Below are positions 20,017 through 27,432 of a stretch of DNA of 27,837 nt, in pieces. Both the position numbers and the translations under genes were made by a program. Position 1 is the first letter of the stretch. Every line of letters begins with the position of its first letter. The stretch lies in the IMG/VR virus record IMGVR_UViG_3300035670_001041, positions 1 through 27,837 of that record. One strand, 5' to 3'. Below the pieces are notes generated by a model, which was given only the letters and a program-made list of their open reading frames with translations, had not been told where the DNA came from and ran no database searches. The DNA is from a virus.

Positions 20017-21047
20017 CAGAAAATATGGCTAAAACGTGCGACTTGACCGTGTCGCTTGTGGTGAATAAAACCCTCTATTGCTTTGGGTGCATATTGATAA
20101 CCTGCACGGTGGTGCCAGCTATCTGTTCCTGATGGTGAGCGCAATGATTCAACAGTAACACCTTGATAGTCTTTAGACATTTTATGATGAACGTGGTGCA
20201 TATAAACGTACCTGTGCTTGGTTAAGCTCCAATCCATAGGAAACTCAGTAGCTAACAATAAAGGTAAGTCTTGTTGCTTTGCTCCATCTCCGTGAGTAGT
20301 TCCTATGAGGTTCTCTCCGTATCTAAAAGCCTTGCGATGTGAAAGAGAGCAGTCGAAAGTAATGTTTGTAGCTTGACGAAAATGTGTTTTGATACAATCA
20401 GCAAGGAAGAATCCGTGAGTGTAATCGTGGTTAGAAGGATTGAACACAAAATGTACATCAGCCAAAGCGATAAGTTTTTCAAGTAAGTCAACATATAATT
20501 GTTTTGCGGTTAAAAAATTACGATACCACATCCCATCGGTGTCTTGTGGAGTGCCTGATGTTGTAGTTCGTCTTGGAGTATCTATGTGGAGAATATCGTT
20601 CCCACCAACGAATAAAATCTTGTCTATATGAAAGCCTGCGGACTTATCTAAAATGCCTTGTACGCCTTCTAAAACACGTTGTACGGCTATTTGAGAGTTG
20701 TAGTCTTCACCTGTTTCAAACGCATCGCATAGTTTACCTATGTGGATGTCAGCAGGGTCTATGACTAACAAGTGTCCTTCTTCGCTTTGGGTTCGTGTTA
20801 TCGTAGGATAAGACGGACTATGCTTTGCCATCTCTACTAACAACTCATCTTTGAACTCGTTGAACTTGTCTTCTTGTCCGTTAAAGTTTGGATTCTTAAA
20901 GAATAATGACGCCTGCTTAGATTTTATCCATCCGTGTTTTACATCCTTTTCGTCTAATCCAAGTTCGTTAGCCTCGTTTTTAATTGCTCTATATTGTGCA
21001 ACTATTTCAAATTCTTCACGAGTTATTCGTGGTCTAAATTTACTCAT
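20016..21047 (-). CDS. Calcineurin-like metallophosphoesterase
   Basis: 343 residues. Metal-binding motifs in order: DIHIGK (100-105), GGND (148-151), a GNHD variant NPSNHD (203-208), THGDG (251-255) and HHVHH (284-288). All five blocks of the calcineurin-like phosphoesterase fold are present, so the enzyme looks active. N-terminal 90 residues are a helical extension with a basic, HTH-like first half (ITREEFEIVAQYRAIKN). Substrate unknown: related proteins include DNA exonucleases and nucleotide phosphatases. Lies between the spanin and endonuclease VII, sharing a four-base overlap with the spanin gene. Confidence 0.85.
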   Translation of the reverse strand: MSKFRPRITREEFEIVAQYRAIKNEANELGLDEKDVKHGWIKSKQASLFFKNPNFNGQEDKFNEFKDELLVEMAKHSPSYPTITRTQSEEGHLLVIDPADIHIGKLCDAFETGEDYNSQIAVQRVLEGVQGILDKSAGFHIDKILFVGGNDILHIDTPRRTTTSGTPQDTDGMWYRNFLTAKQLYVDLLEKLIALADVHFVFNPSNHDYTHGFFLADCIKTHFRQATNITFDCSLSHRKAFRYGENLIGTTHGDGAKQQDLPLLLATEFPMDWSLTKHRYVYMHHVHHKMSKDYQGVTVESLRSPSGTDSWHHRAGYQYAPKAIEGFIHHKRHGQVARFSHIF

Positions 21048-21496
21048 AAAGGATATTTAAAATTGCGCAGTAGCCAGTTTGTTATCATACCTACTACAAA
21101 TCCCAAAACTAACAATAATACATTAGGTTTAGGATTTTTGCGCTTTTCAGTTTTCCATTTAACGACCTCTACTTTTTCAATCATTCGTAGGGTATCTCTT
21201 TTTAACTTGTACTCAATACGCTTCTCAAATCGCGTTTGAGGCACGAAAGAACGCTTGTAACGAACGATTGTATCTTTTTGGACTAATACCCTTTCCCACA
21301 TAATAGAGTCTCTTAAAACGTACGGAATTGAGTCTACCGAAGTTATTTGAATTGTATCGGCAACCTCTTCGCAGCGGTAACCTTTCTTAAAGGCTTTACG
21401 GACGTGGTAATTCACGCCGCAACTTGTCGCAAATATTGCCAATAAAAGCGACAAAATAACGGAATTAACCGCCAATCTCGAAGTGCATCCAGTCAT
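21044..21496 (-). CDS. Unimolecular spanin (lipoprotein with C-terminal membrane helix)
   Basis: 150 residues from ATG 21496. N-terminal lipoprotein signal: a positive residue, hydrophobic [20 protein letters not shown] with a lipobox-like ATSC. Then a periplasmic stretch of strands and charged helix (about 30-115), and a C-terminal membrane helix ([19 protein letters not shown]). Outer-membrane lipid anchor plus inner-membrane helix in one chain is the u-spanin design that fuses the two membranes at the last step of lysis. It follows the endolysin and overlaps it by 32 bases. A longer start at 21547 would bury the signal peptide and is rejected. Confidence 0.75.
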   Translation of the reverse strand: MTGCTSRLAVNSVILSLLLAIFATSCGVNYHVRKAFKKGYRCEEVADTIQITSVDSIPYVLRDSIMWERVLVQKDTIVRYKRSFVPQTRFEKRIEYKLKRDTLRMIEKVEVVKWKTEKRKNPKPNVLLLVLGFVVGMITNWLLRNFKYPL

Positions 21497-21929
21497 AATT
21501 TTTTTCTTTACCGAGTGAAATAAATCCGTGTTTATAAAAAATGTCAATCATTTCTTTGTATTCAGGACGTGCAAAGCGTGCAGTCTTAGAAGTTTCTTTT
21601 AGAGTATTTCTCGCAGGGTCTAAATCAATAGCAATACCCCACGCCTGCTTTGACCAAGACGAACCACCTCGCATTTTACGAAAGTTAAAACATCCTCCGT
21701 AAAGGTCTATCCCTAACTCGACAAGGCGTTGATACCCGTAGACCTCTAAAAGTTCGTTAAACACGTTTAAAAACGCATCAGCAACTAACTTATGGCAACG
21801 CATCTTTGTTACCATTGTCTTGGTGTCCCACGCTATACGCATTGGGTAGGGTAGTTTGATTGTAGTTAGATACGTTCCTGTTTCGTTAGGTTGTCCGTAT
21901 TTTGCTAAGGCTTGTGCGGTTGTTATCAT
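21465..21929 (-). CDS. M15-type peptidase endolysin with atypical zinc-ligand position
   Basis: 154 residues. The core is recognisable: [20 protein letters not shown], then AIDLDPARN, then the late MHFE motif (148-151). M15 enzymes carry SxHxxGxAxD, where His and Asp bind zinc. Here the segment is S93-K-Q95-A-W-G-I-A-I-D102, so Gln replaces the expected His while Asp102 and His149 remain. The codon is CAG. No signal peptide, which fits export through a holin. The enzyme would cut peptide cross-links of peptidoglycan if active. It stands between the holin-like gene and the spanin. Confidence 0.82.
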   Translation of the reverse strand: MITTAQALAKYGQPNETGTYLTTIKLPYPMRIAWDTKTMVTKMRCHKLVADAFLNVFNELLEVYGYQRLVELGIDLYGGCFNFRKMRGGSSWSKQAWGIAIDLDPARNTLKETSKTARFARPEYKEMIDIFYKHGFISLGKEKNYDWMHFEIGG

Positions 21930-21968
21930 TTGTCAAGTTTTTTGCGTTAATAAGTTGACATTAATTAA

Positions 21969-21991
21969 CCCCGACAGCAGTACTATCGGGG
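21969..21991 (-). other. Strong hairpin upstream of the endolysin gene
   Basis: Minus strand CCCCGATA, loop of 7, TGTCGGGG (eight pairs with one G-T). It is followed by TTAATTAATG, only weakly T-rich, so it is a poor intrinsic terminator. It may protect the mRNA end, attenuate, or delay endolysin expression. It lies in an 87-base gap in an otherwise dense operon. Confidence 0.55.
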
Positions 21992-22016
21992 GGTTCTCGG
22001 TGTTCACCTATGGCGC

Positions 22017-22244
22017 TCAGTCGAGTGGGGTGCTTTTAATTTTTTTACTCCATACAGTTAAACCTATTGCAGTAGCCGAATAAGTAAGTAGCCCGACAAA
22101 TACAAATTCGTGAACTTTAAACGGCTTGAATAGTGGTATAATAGCGTAAAGAACCGCAATCCAAAACGACGTAAAAGCGGATAGTCTTTTAATTGACCAT
22201 TTGCCGTTAGGCTTTAAAGTTTCGTTTATTAGTTCTTTTATCAT
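22017..22244 (-). CDS. Holin-like small membrane protein
   Basis: 75 residues: basic N-terminus (MIKELINETLKPNGKWSIKR), then two membrane helices at about 22-38 (AFTSFWIAVLYAIIPLF) and 46-65 (EFVFVGLLTYSATAIGLTVW), and a charged C-terminus. The size, two helices and position directly before the endolysin fit a class II holin, which forms the pore that releases the endolysin. The LKPNGKWSxKRLxAFxxF pattern is common in Bacteroidota phage proteins of this place. Overlaps the preceding gene by 38 bases. Confidence 0.72.
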   Translation of the reverse strand: MIKELINETLKPNGKWSIKRLSAFTSFWIAVLYAIIPLFKPFKVHEFVFVGLLTYSATAIGLTVWSKKIKSTPLD

Positions 22245-22434
22245 TTGGCAATACGGCTAAAAGTTTTTCGGGTAGGTCTATTCGTGTTTTCGTAGCTTGT
22301 CTAAAACTCTGCTCTTTATAACAATCATACAATGCGGTCTCAACTTTGTTAAGTCGGTTGTCCGTGTGCCATAACCATAAGCAAAGAACGCCAGTAACGC
22401 CGTATTTTTTTACAAGGGTAACAAACTCAGTCAT
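22207..22434 (-). CDS. Small membrane protein of lysis cassette, possible antiholin
   Basis: 75 residues. A short N-terminal hydrophobic helix (YGVTGVLCLWLWHTDNRLN) is followed by a helical, charged region (KVETALYDCYKEQSFRQATK) and a basic C-terminus. Small phage proteins with a single N-terminal membrane helix and a coiled tail next to the holin are often called antiholin or second holin, without proof here. Large overlap with the holin-like gene downstream (38 bases). Confidence 0.6.
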   Translation of the reverse strand: MTEFVTLVKKYGVTGVLCLWLWHTDNRLNKVETALYDCYKEQSFRQATKTRIDLPEKLLAVLPNDKRTNKRNFKA

Positions 22435-22528
22435 TGGATACTTGTTTTTTGCTTAGATAAATACGGAGCTTCTCTACATTGGTGTTTTTAGGGCTATATT
22501 TCAAACCCTTTGGTCTGTTCTTTTTCAT
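22427..22528 (-). CDS. Very short basic protein, unknown
   Basis: 33 residues: MKKNRPKGLKYSPKNTNVEK followed by LRIYLSKKQVSND. Strongly basic. Its ATG overlaps the connector stop (ATGA), its stop overlaps the start of the next gene by 8 bases, and it fills the gap exactly, so it is probably translated. Function unknown. Confidence 0.5.
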   Translation of the reverse strand: MKKNRPKGLKYSPKNTNVEKLRIYLSKKQVSND

Positions 22529-23025
22529 ATAAACCAAGAAGTGTAATTGTTAGTAGTGTCAGGGTACATATCTTGGTCAACGTTCTGATTGTACTCAGGG
22601 AATAAATCTTGGTTGAAAGACATATAACTGATGAAACGCTCCGTGTAGTGTTGAGCAATTTGACGTTCTTTCTCTAATAAGAAGTCTACTTCGTTTTTTT
22701 CTACGTTTTCAGCATTCTCCGAAGAGTGTTTGTAGACGCCTTTGTTAGCGATTGTGTAAGCTGCGAAAGGTAAATACTCAACCATTGACCAATGTATCAG
22801 CATAGGCTTCACGTATGTTTCTACAAGGCTTTGGTAATTACCTGTGAGCGTACCTGCGATAATATCCGCTTGTAGCTTCTCAAGTAGTTTCGTGCCTAAG
22901 TAGGTTTGTATGTGGATGTCCTGAGCAATCTTAACGAACTGAATGAACTTGTCAGTATCCACATTGCCGTTGACTGCCGTAAAACGAACTATATCGTCTC
23001 TTGTGATTAGTAGTGCCGTTGCCAT
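22525..23025 (-). CDS. Head-tail connector / neck protein (gp6-like, putative)
   Basis: 166 residues: MATALLITRDDIVRFTAVNG, then IQFVKIAQDIHIQTYLGTKL and LVETYVKPMLIHWSMVEYLP. The layout of several helices with 'IxxAQxxHIQxxLGxxLxxKL' resembles the uncharacterised helical connector family found after portal in Bacteroidota phages (a DUF6712-like type). Helical bundle proteins at this place form the ring beneath the portal. The start overlaps the portal stop by one base. Function inferred from family resemblance and context. Confidence 0.7.
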   Translation of the reverse strand: MATALLITRDDIVRFTAVNGNVDTDKFIQFVKIAQDIHIQTYLGTKLLEKLQADIIAGTLTGNYQSLVETYVKPMLIHWSMVEYLPFAAYTIANKGVYKHSSENAENVEKNEVDFLLEKERQIAQHYTERFISYMSFNQDLFPEYNQNVDQDMYPDTTNNYTSWFI

Positions 23026-24809
23026 TATTTCTTGCCGTAAATAGGGTTAGTAGGTAAAAAGCCATTGTAAGGCATATCAACTGGTCGTGTAGACACAAGT
23101 TTATCGTTCTTGATAGTGTACCCGAACTTCTCTGCTTTTGCACCTGCAATTTGTTTAGCTTTAGGAGAGTTAACATCAATGCCTACACCCTCAAAACTTG
23201 CATATACTTGTTTGTTCCAACGATGATGACAATTGCCACCTCCTTTAAACTTCCATACGTCATAGGTGGCAGCACCTTTAGCACCCCATCCTGCATTTAC
23301 AGGTTGATTGCCCATTTGTAAAATGTCCTCTTTGCGATAAATCTTTCCTGCCGTCATCATTTTCTGACAGAACTGACGAGATTTAGAACTTGTCTCACCT
23401 GCGTAAACGTAGCGAGTAATAAACTTGATTCCGTCAATTACTTCGTCTTGCTCAGACTTTGCGTTAGGACGTGCAGAACCTGTAGTGACGAAGTTATATA
23501 CTTTGGATAATAAGGTGCTTTTTGGCTCGTTAGAGAGCATTTCATTCTCTTGGTCATCTAAGTCATAGTCCACAGGATATTCGTCTATTAGAAGCCAATT
23601 CTCGTTAGGGGTTTCACCTAAGTCAATAAGTGCATCTGCAATCTCGTTGTCTAAGGCTTCGTGTTTACTTAACTCCGTGCCTGTTTCCTCAACAACCTGC
23701 TCTTCAGTCATAGCATTTTCCAAGTCTACGAACTCAAGCGGTTTAAGAGTCTTAAAGAATAGGTTAAGCGAGATGTTGTTAAAGGCTAACATCTTGTCAA
23801 TAGCGTCAATGATTTCCTCTTGAAAAGGCTTAATCACCATATTATTGAAAAGGATAAACGAGTTCTCAAGTTCATCAGCATTAGACGAAAATCCGTTTGT
23901 AGAAGCAACTCCGAATAATAGCGGAGATGTTACGTTGTGTCCGAGCATAATCTTACGTAAACACTCTTCGCTTAAATATGTGTAGTGTTCAGGTGCGTCA
24001 TTTAGTGGGATGTCCTCAACCGTAGTACGAGTATCCATATTGTCGTTGAAAGCTACGATTACTTTCTGACCTTTACTACCAGTCAACTTGCCAAGAACTT
24101 TTGCAGAGATGATTTCTTGTTGTTCTAATGTAGGTACTCCGTTGTTAAAGTTTACCACTTTAGTTCCTGAGAATCCGTTTTGAACCTCGTTGATTAGGTA
24201 GTCGGAGATTTCCTCTTCCAAAAGTGCGTAAGGTACTGCACCTTGATAGTCAGGATACGCATAATATTTCATTCCGACTGAATAAGGCTTTGAAAATAGG
24301 ATTTCTACTTTCTCTCTACCGAATCCAAACGCAGGGAAGCGCTTAGGGACGTATTTTTTCACGTCTGACCAATCGTCCGAGTAGTAGTAACCTTCTATCT
24401 CTCCATCTTTATTGCATTTTTCAGCACGAATCAAATTAACAGGGATATGATAAGCCTTGAGAATCTTGTCGTGTTTGTCGTTGTAGTGTACTTGGATAGA
24501 GAATTGACCAAACAACTTGCGGTCTAAAGCAATCTTACGCAAACAATCTTTTGAAATCAAAGTCATCATTTGAGCGTACTCGTTAGGCTTTTTGTTAGCA
24601 TCCGTAGCTGATAGTCCTTTTCCGTAGATAAGGCGTGAGATGTTGTTTATAATAGCGTTGTTTGTGGTGGAGTTCGTGTATCTATCAATCAAAAACTGAT
24701 AATAACTGCCTCCGTCTGCACCATCATAATTTACCCAAGCATCTCTCTTACTCTCTTCGATTGTAGGAGCGGTGTAGGCAGATAGGTTTAATACGTGTAT
24801 GTTACTCAT
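23025..24809 (-). CDS. Portal protein with MuF-like C-terminal domain
   Basis: 594 residues from ATG 24809 (an in-frame GTG at 24851 would overlap the previous gene). Residues about 1-420 have portal-like content: an N-terminal region with YYQFLIDRYTNSTTNNAIIN and helices such as TSPLLFGVASTNGFSSNADE, where a long crown-forming helix follows. After an acidic linker (about 420-460), a second domain holds SSKSRQFCQKMMTAGKIY, VNAGWGAKGAATYDVWK, and GGGNCHHRWNKQVY. The Cys...CHH arrangement recalls MuF minor head proteins (often C...NCRC). The fusion places a head-morphogenesis module on the portal. Portal assignment is good; MuF relation is inferred. Confidence 0.8.
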   Translation of the reverse strand: MSNIHVLNLSAYTAPTIEESKRDAWVNYDGADGGSYYQFLIDRYTNSTTNNAIINNISRLIYGKGLSATDANKKPNEYAQMMTLISKDCLRKIALDRKLFGQFSIQVHYNDKHDKILKAYHIPVNLIRAEKCNKDGEIEGYYYSDDWSDVKKYVPKRFPAFGFGREKVEILFSKPYSVGMKYYAYPDYQGAVPYALLEEEISDYLINEVQNGFSGTKVVNFNNGVPTLEQQEIISAKVLGKLTGSKGQKVIVAFNDNMDTRTTVEDIPLNDAPEHYTYLSEECLRKIMLGHNVTSPLLFGVASTNGFSSNADELENSFILFNNMVIKPFQEEIIDAIDKMLAFNNISLNLFFKTLKPLEFVDLENAMTEEQVVEETGTELSKHEALDNEIADALIDLGETPNENWLLIDEYPVDYDLDDQENEMLSNEPKSTLLSKVYNFVTTGSARPNAKSEQDEVIDGIKFITRYVYAGETSSKSRQFCQKMMTAGKIYRKEDILQMGNQPVNAGWGAKGAATYDVWKFKGGGNCHHRWNKQVYASFEGVGIDVNSPKAKQIAGAKAEKFGYTIKNDKLVSTRPVDMPYNGFLPTNPIYGKK

Positions 24810-25131
24810 AAACGATGTATGTATTTGCGGTTGTATTTGAAACGTACTCACCTGAGTTAACCGAGAAGTTTACTATGTTTTGGTCAGTACAAAAAATTCT
24901 GTCTTTGTAGACAATGTCAGTTCCTTGTTTTAGAACTAAGTCGTAAAAGTGTCCTTCGATTAAGTTAAAGGTTGCAGTAATCGTGTTTATGTAGTCTCCT
25001 TGCGTTGAACTGGTGATGGCTACGGTAACAGGTGTATTCGTTTGGTCATCCGTTAGAATCATCGTGTTAAATCCATCTCTTGGAATAAACGAAAACGTCT
25101 GCGGTGAATTTGATGTAGTTAGGACTATCAT
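24802..25131 (-). CDS. Small virion protein upstream of portal, unknown
   Basis: 109 residues from ATG 25131 (in-frame TTG 15 bases upstream is less likely). The core is all beta: SFIPRDGFNTMILTDDQTNT, then INTITATFNLIEGHFYDLVL and KDRIFCTDQNIVNFSVNSGE. Its pattern 'GDYxNTITATxNLxEGHFYxLxL' appears in hypothetical proteins of Bacteroidota phages, where it stands between tail-tube and portal genes. Overlaps portal by 8 bases. May be a decoration or neck protein; not demonstrated. Confidence 0.65.
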   Translation of the reverse strand: MIVLTTSNSPQTFSFIPRDGFNTMILTDDQTNTPVTVAITSSTQGDYINTITATFNLIEGHFYDLVLKQGTDIVYKDRIFCTDQNIVNFSVNSGEYVSNTTANTYIVYE

Positions 25132-25168
25132 ACTACTACAAGTCAAATGAGGCGATTTGTTGCCAAAT

Positions 25169-25192
25169 AAAAAAGGGAGACCTAAGCCTCCC
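25169..25192 (-). terminator. Intrinsic terminator after tail-tube gene
   Basis: Minus strand GGGAG, inner pairs and loop, CTCCC (25175-25192), followed by six T. Located 24 bases after the tail-tube stop. The bases just before it (TTCATAGCGT) are complementary to early gene starts. Confidence 0.82.
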
Positions 25193-25215
25193 CTTCCACG
25201 CTATGAAAAAACGAA

Positions 25216-25773
25216 TTAGACAGTAACGATATTCGCAACACCAAAAACATCACCTGCACCACCTGCAAGACCTGCCTCAGAAGAGCAGTCAAGAAGATTA
25301 GCATAAAGTTTTTCAGTTCCTACGAAAGTCAATGTGTAACCATTAAGGTCGCCCATTGCAGTACCATTAGATACGTTTGCAGTAGTGATTTCCATTCCGT
25401 GTTCTAAACCTGCAAGGAAGAATTGGTTGTTGCGGTTTTTAACAACGATGTGAGGACGTCCGTAAGCCATCAACTTAACATTTTTATGCGTTGTAGCATC
25501 TTGTTTTTTAAGGGTAACGGTAAGCGTTTGCTCAGCGAATGTAGTACCGTTCTCACGGCTTGAGTTATATACTTGGTCAAAAGAGTTAGTTCCTTTGAGT
25601 TCGTATTTGTATAGGTTAGTAACGTTAGTGATTGTGTCGATGGTATCAGTACCAGCTACATAAGTAACGTCAGCGGAAGAGAAGTCTCCGTAATTAATAA
25701 AGTAGATAGCATCAATACCACCTACCGCATCTTTACATACTTCTAAGCGACCATTTGCAACTTCACAAGACAT
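25216..25773 (-). CDS. Probable major tail tube protein
   Basis: 185 residues: MSCEVANGRLEVCKDAVGGID, a beta-rich body with TNLYKYELKGTNSFDQVYNS and EQTLTVTLKKQDATTHKNVK. LMAYGRPHIVVKNRNNQFFL and MGDLNGYTLTFVGTEKL follow. The order of strands with 'YELKGxxxFxxxxxxSRENGTxxxxQTLTxxLKKQD' and 'LMAYGRPxVVVKDRN' is what I associate with tail tube proteins of Bacteroidota siphophages. Flanked by two strong terminators, consistent with a highly expressed virion protein. A head decoration protein is the alternative. Confidence 0.62.
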   Translation of the reverse strand: MSCEVANGRLEVCKDAVGGIDAIYFINYGDFSSADVTYVAGTDTIDTITNVTNLYKYELKGTNSFDQVYNSSRENGTTFAEQTLTVTLKKQDATTHKNVKLMAYGRPHIVVKNRNNQFFLAGLEHGMEITTANVSNGTAMGDLNGYTLTFVGTEKLYANLLDCSSEAGLAGGAGDVFGVANIVTV

Positions 25774-25795
25774 ATTTTTAGTTTTTAAATGTTAT

Positions 25796-25820
25796 AAAAA
25801 AGGGAGGGACTTGCCCTCCC
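25796..25820 (-). terminator. Intrinsic terminator after major capsid gene
   Basis: Minus strand GGGAGGG, loop CAAGT, CCCTCCC (25802-25820), then six T: a seven-pair GC-rich stem. It lies 24 bases after the capsid stop and before the tail-tube gene, so both genes may need separate initiation or partial readthrough. Confidence 0.9.
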
Positions 25821-25843
25821 CTGTAGTTTAAGTTAAGCTAAGA

Positions 25844-26800
25844 TTAGTTAGCAGAGTTTGTGATACCGTAAGTAACAACGTCAGATGCAAAACCGTATTT
25901 AGCGTCAGCAGTAAAGCGCATAACTACACGTACGTTTTGTGAACCATCAACATCAGCTAAGTCAATAACTTTAACTTCGTTCATATCGTTCAACAAACCT
26001 GTTGCGAAATAAAGGTTAGATTTTTGAGCAAGCAATGCAGTGTTAGAAGCAAGACCGTTAGCTAAGAAGATTTTTACACCATCAAAGTACAACTCACCAA
26101 GAACTTGGTTTGTACCTTTGTTGTCGTAACCGTTAGCACCTACACCTGCAGCAGCAAAACCACCCAATGCACGTACATAAGCACGGAAGATGTTATTAGA
26201 TACATACAAAGTAAGGTCTTCTTTTCCGTAAAGAGCAGCAGGACAAGCGTCAACAATTTTACCAAGCTCTGCGATAACGTTACCTGCGTTAACACCACCA
26301 CCAACTGCAGCAATTTCTTGAGCAGCAGGAAGAGAAGCATCGGTAGTCAATTGAGTCATAATACCTGCGAACTGACCTGCAGTTGCGTTAACACCTGACC
26401 AAATTGAAGTTTCCATACCTGCGGCAACTTTCTCAGCAGCGTGTGCGATAAGGAAGTCAGCGAAAGACTTAGGAAGAACGTCAAATGCAGAGTAACCCAT
26501 TTGGATAGCATCCCAATCTGAACGGAAGTCAGACTTACAAAGTTGCAAGTTAACTTGGAAAGATTCAGGTTGAAGAATACGCTCTGTCAATGTGATAGTA
26601 GACGTAGGGTCGAAATCACAAGTAGCGTTTTTGATGATGTCATCAGTAGCAACACGCTTGATAACTTGCTTGTATTTGACGTTAGGCATAATAGTGATAC
26701 CACCTTTGTCAAGGGTTGGAGCGGAAAGAAGGGCAGCAGCGATGTACTTGCCCGCAAATTCTCCCGCATAAGTTGTAGTGATGCTGGTTGTAGTCGGCAT
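25844..26800 (-). CDS. Major capsid protein (HK97 fold, putative)
   Basis: 318 residues: MPTTTSITTTYAGEFAGKYI followed by AALLSAPTLDKGGITIMPNV. An N-arm and E-loop-like beginning, a central A-domain with TLYVSNNIFRAYVRALGG and the late LGELYFDGVKIFLANGL strand are typical of Bacteroidota phage capsid proteins. The C-terminus YGFASDVVTYGI ends the P-domain. Not basic, no signal. It follows a scaffold-like gene and precedes a strong terminator, as expected for the most abundant virion protein. No separate protease gene is visible. Confidence 0.82.
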   Translation of the reverse strand: MPTTTSITTTYAGEFAGKYIAAALLSAPTLDKGGITIMPNVKYKQVIKRVATDDIIKNATCDFDPTSTITLTERILQPESFQVNLQLCKSDFRSDWDAIQMGYSAFDVLPKSFADFLIAHAAEKVAAGMETSIWSGVNATAGQFAGIMTQLTTDASLPAAQEIAAVGGGVNAGNVIAELGKIVDACPAALYGKEDLTLYVSNNIFRAYVRALGGFAAAGVGANGYDNKGTNQVLGELYFDGVKIFLANGLASNTALLAQKSNLYFATGLLNDMNEVKVIDLADVDGSQNVRVVMRFTADAKYGFASDVVTYGITNSAN

Positions 26801-26824
26801 AATTAATTGATTTTAAGTTAGTTA

Positions 26825-27430
26825 TTAAATATTGTTGAATTTTTCAAGGATTGAATCCATTGTAGAACGAGTGCGGTTCTTAGATAATTTGAACGCTTCT
26901 ACTTTAGTTTCGTTTTCAGGGTTGAATGAAATAGGTTTAGGCTCTTCGCTCAATTCAACTGGTGCAACTTCTTCTGCAACTTCAGTTTTTGACAAAGCGA
27001 TTTGTGCTTTTAACTCTTCGTTTTCTTTTTTAAGTGCTTCGATTTCGCTAAAGAAAGATTCCTTAGTTACTGATTCGATGATTTTCTTTGCAGTAGGTGC
27101 AGCAGGCTCTTGTGCCATTTCTTCTTCAGGCATTTTACCTGTTTCTACTTCTTCTTCTACTTCTACTTCTACTTCTGCTTCAGCAGCCTCACGAACATCA
27201 GCGATAACGCCTTCTTCGATAACTACCAAAATACGACCATCCTCAAGTTCATACTCACCTACAGGAAGTGCGATGCGTTGTTCGTCTTCAGTTAGGATAA
27301 ACACAGGTTGACCTGCTTCGAATGATTCTGCTTCAAGCATAGATACACCATCCGAAAGGCGCATAGTTTCCAACTTCACTTCTAAACCTAAAAGTGTTCG
27401 GACTTTGTTTAAGATTGATTTTTCGTTCAT
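26825..27430 (-). CDS. Scaffold-like acidic coiled-coil protein
   Basis: 201 residues. N-terminal domain (about 1-85) with QPVFILTEDEQRIALPVGEY and ELEDGRILVVIEEGVIADV, a small beta domain. Then a highly acidic Glu/Val linker (EAEVEVEVEEEVETG), a coiled-coil (FFSEIEALKKENEELKAQIA) and a basic C-terminal helix (KLSKNRTRSTMDSILEKFNN). A charged, helical protein with a basic end just upstream of the capsid gene is the standard layout of scaffolding proteins. The beta domain is an addition whose role is unclear. Confidence 0.68.
   Translation of the reverse strand: MNEKSILNKVRTLLGLEVKLETMRLSDGVSMLEAESFEAGQPVFILTEDEQRIALPVGEYELEDGRILVVIEEGVIADVREAAEAEVEVEVEEEVETGKMPEEEMAQEPAAPTAKKIIESVTKESFFSEIEALKKENEELKAQIALSKTEVAEEVAPVELSEEPKPISFNPENETKVEAFKLSKNRTRSTMDSILEKFNNI
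27143..27180. repeat. Hexanucleotide repeat in the scaffold gene
   Basis: An array of CTACTT/TCTTCT-type units inside the acidic linker, encoding Glu-Val alternation. Perfect or near-perfect six-base repeats of this kind readily change copy number while keeping the reading frame. Confidence 0.7.
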
Positions 27431-27432
27431 AA

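Noticed and set aside
21497-21547. Longer start for the spanin at 21547
   Set aside because: Would place 17 polar residues before the lipoprotein signal and lengthen the overlap with the endolysin.
21969-21991. Hairpin as an intrinsic terminator
   Set aside because: The stem is strong but the following TTAATTAATG is not a proper T run; kept as a hairpin of unknown role.
26832-27311. Long plus-strand frame of 159 residues opposite the scaffold gene
   Set aside because: Ser/Ala/Thr-rich shadow of the Glu-rich minus-strand gene; opposite to all transcription, no promoter or start context.
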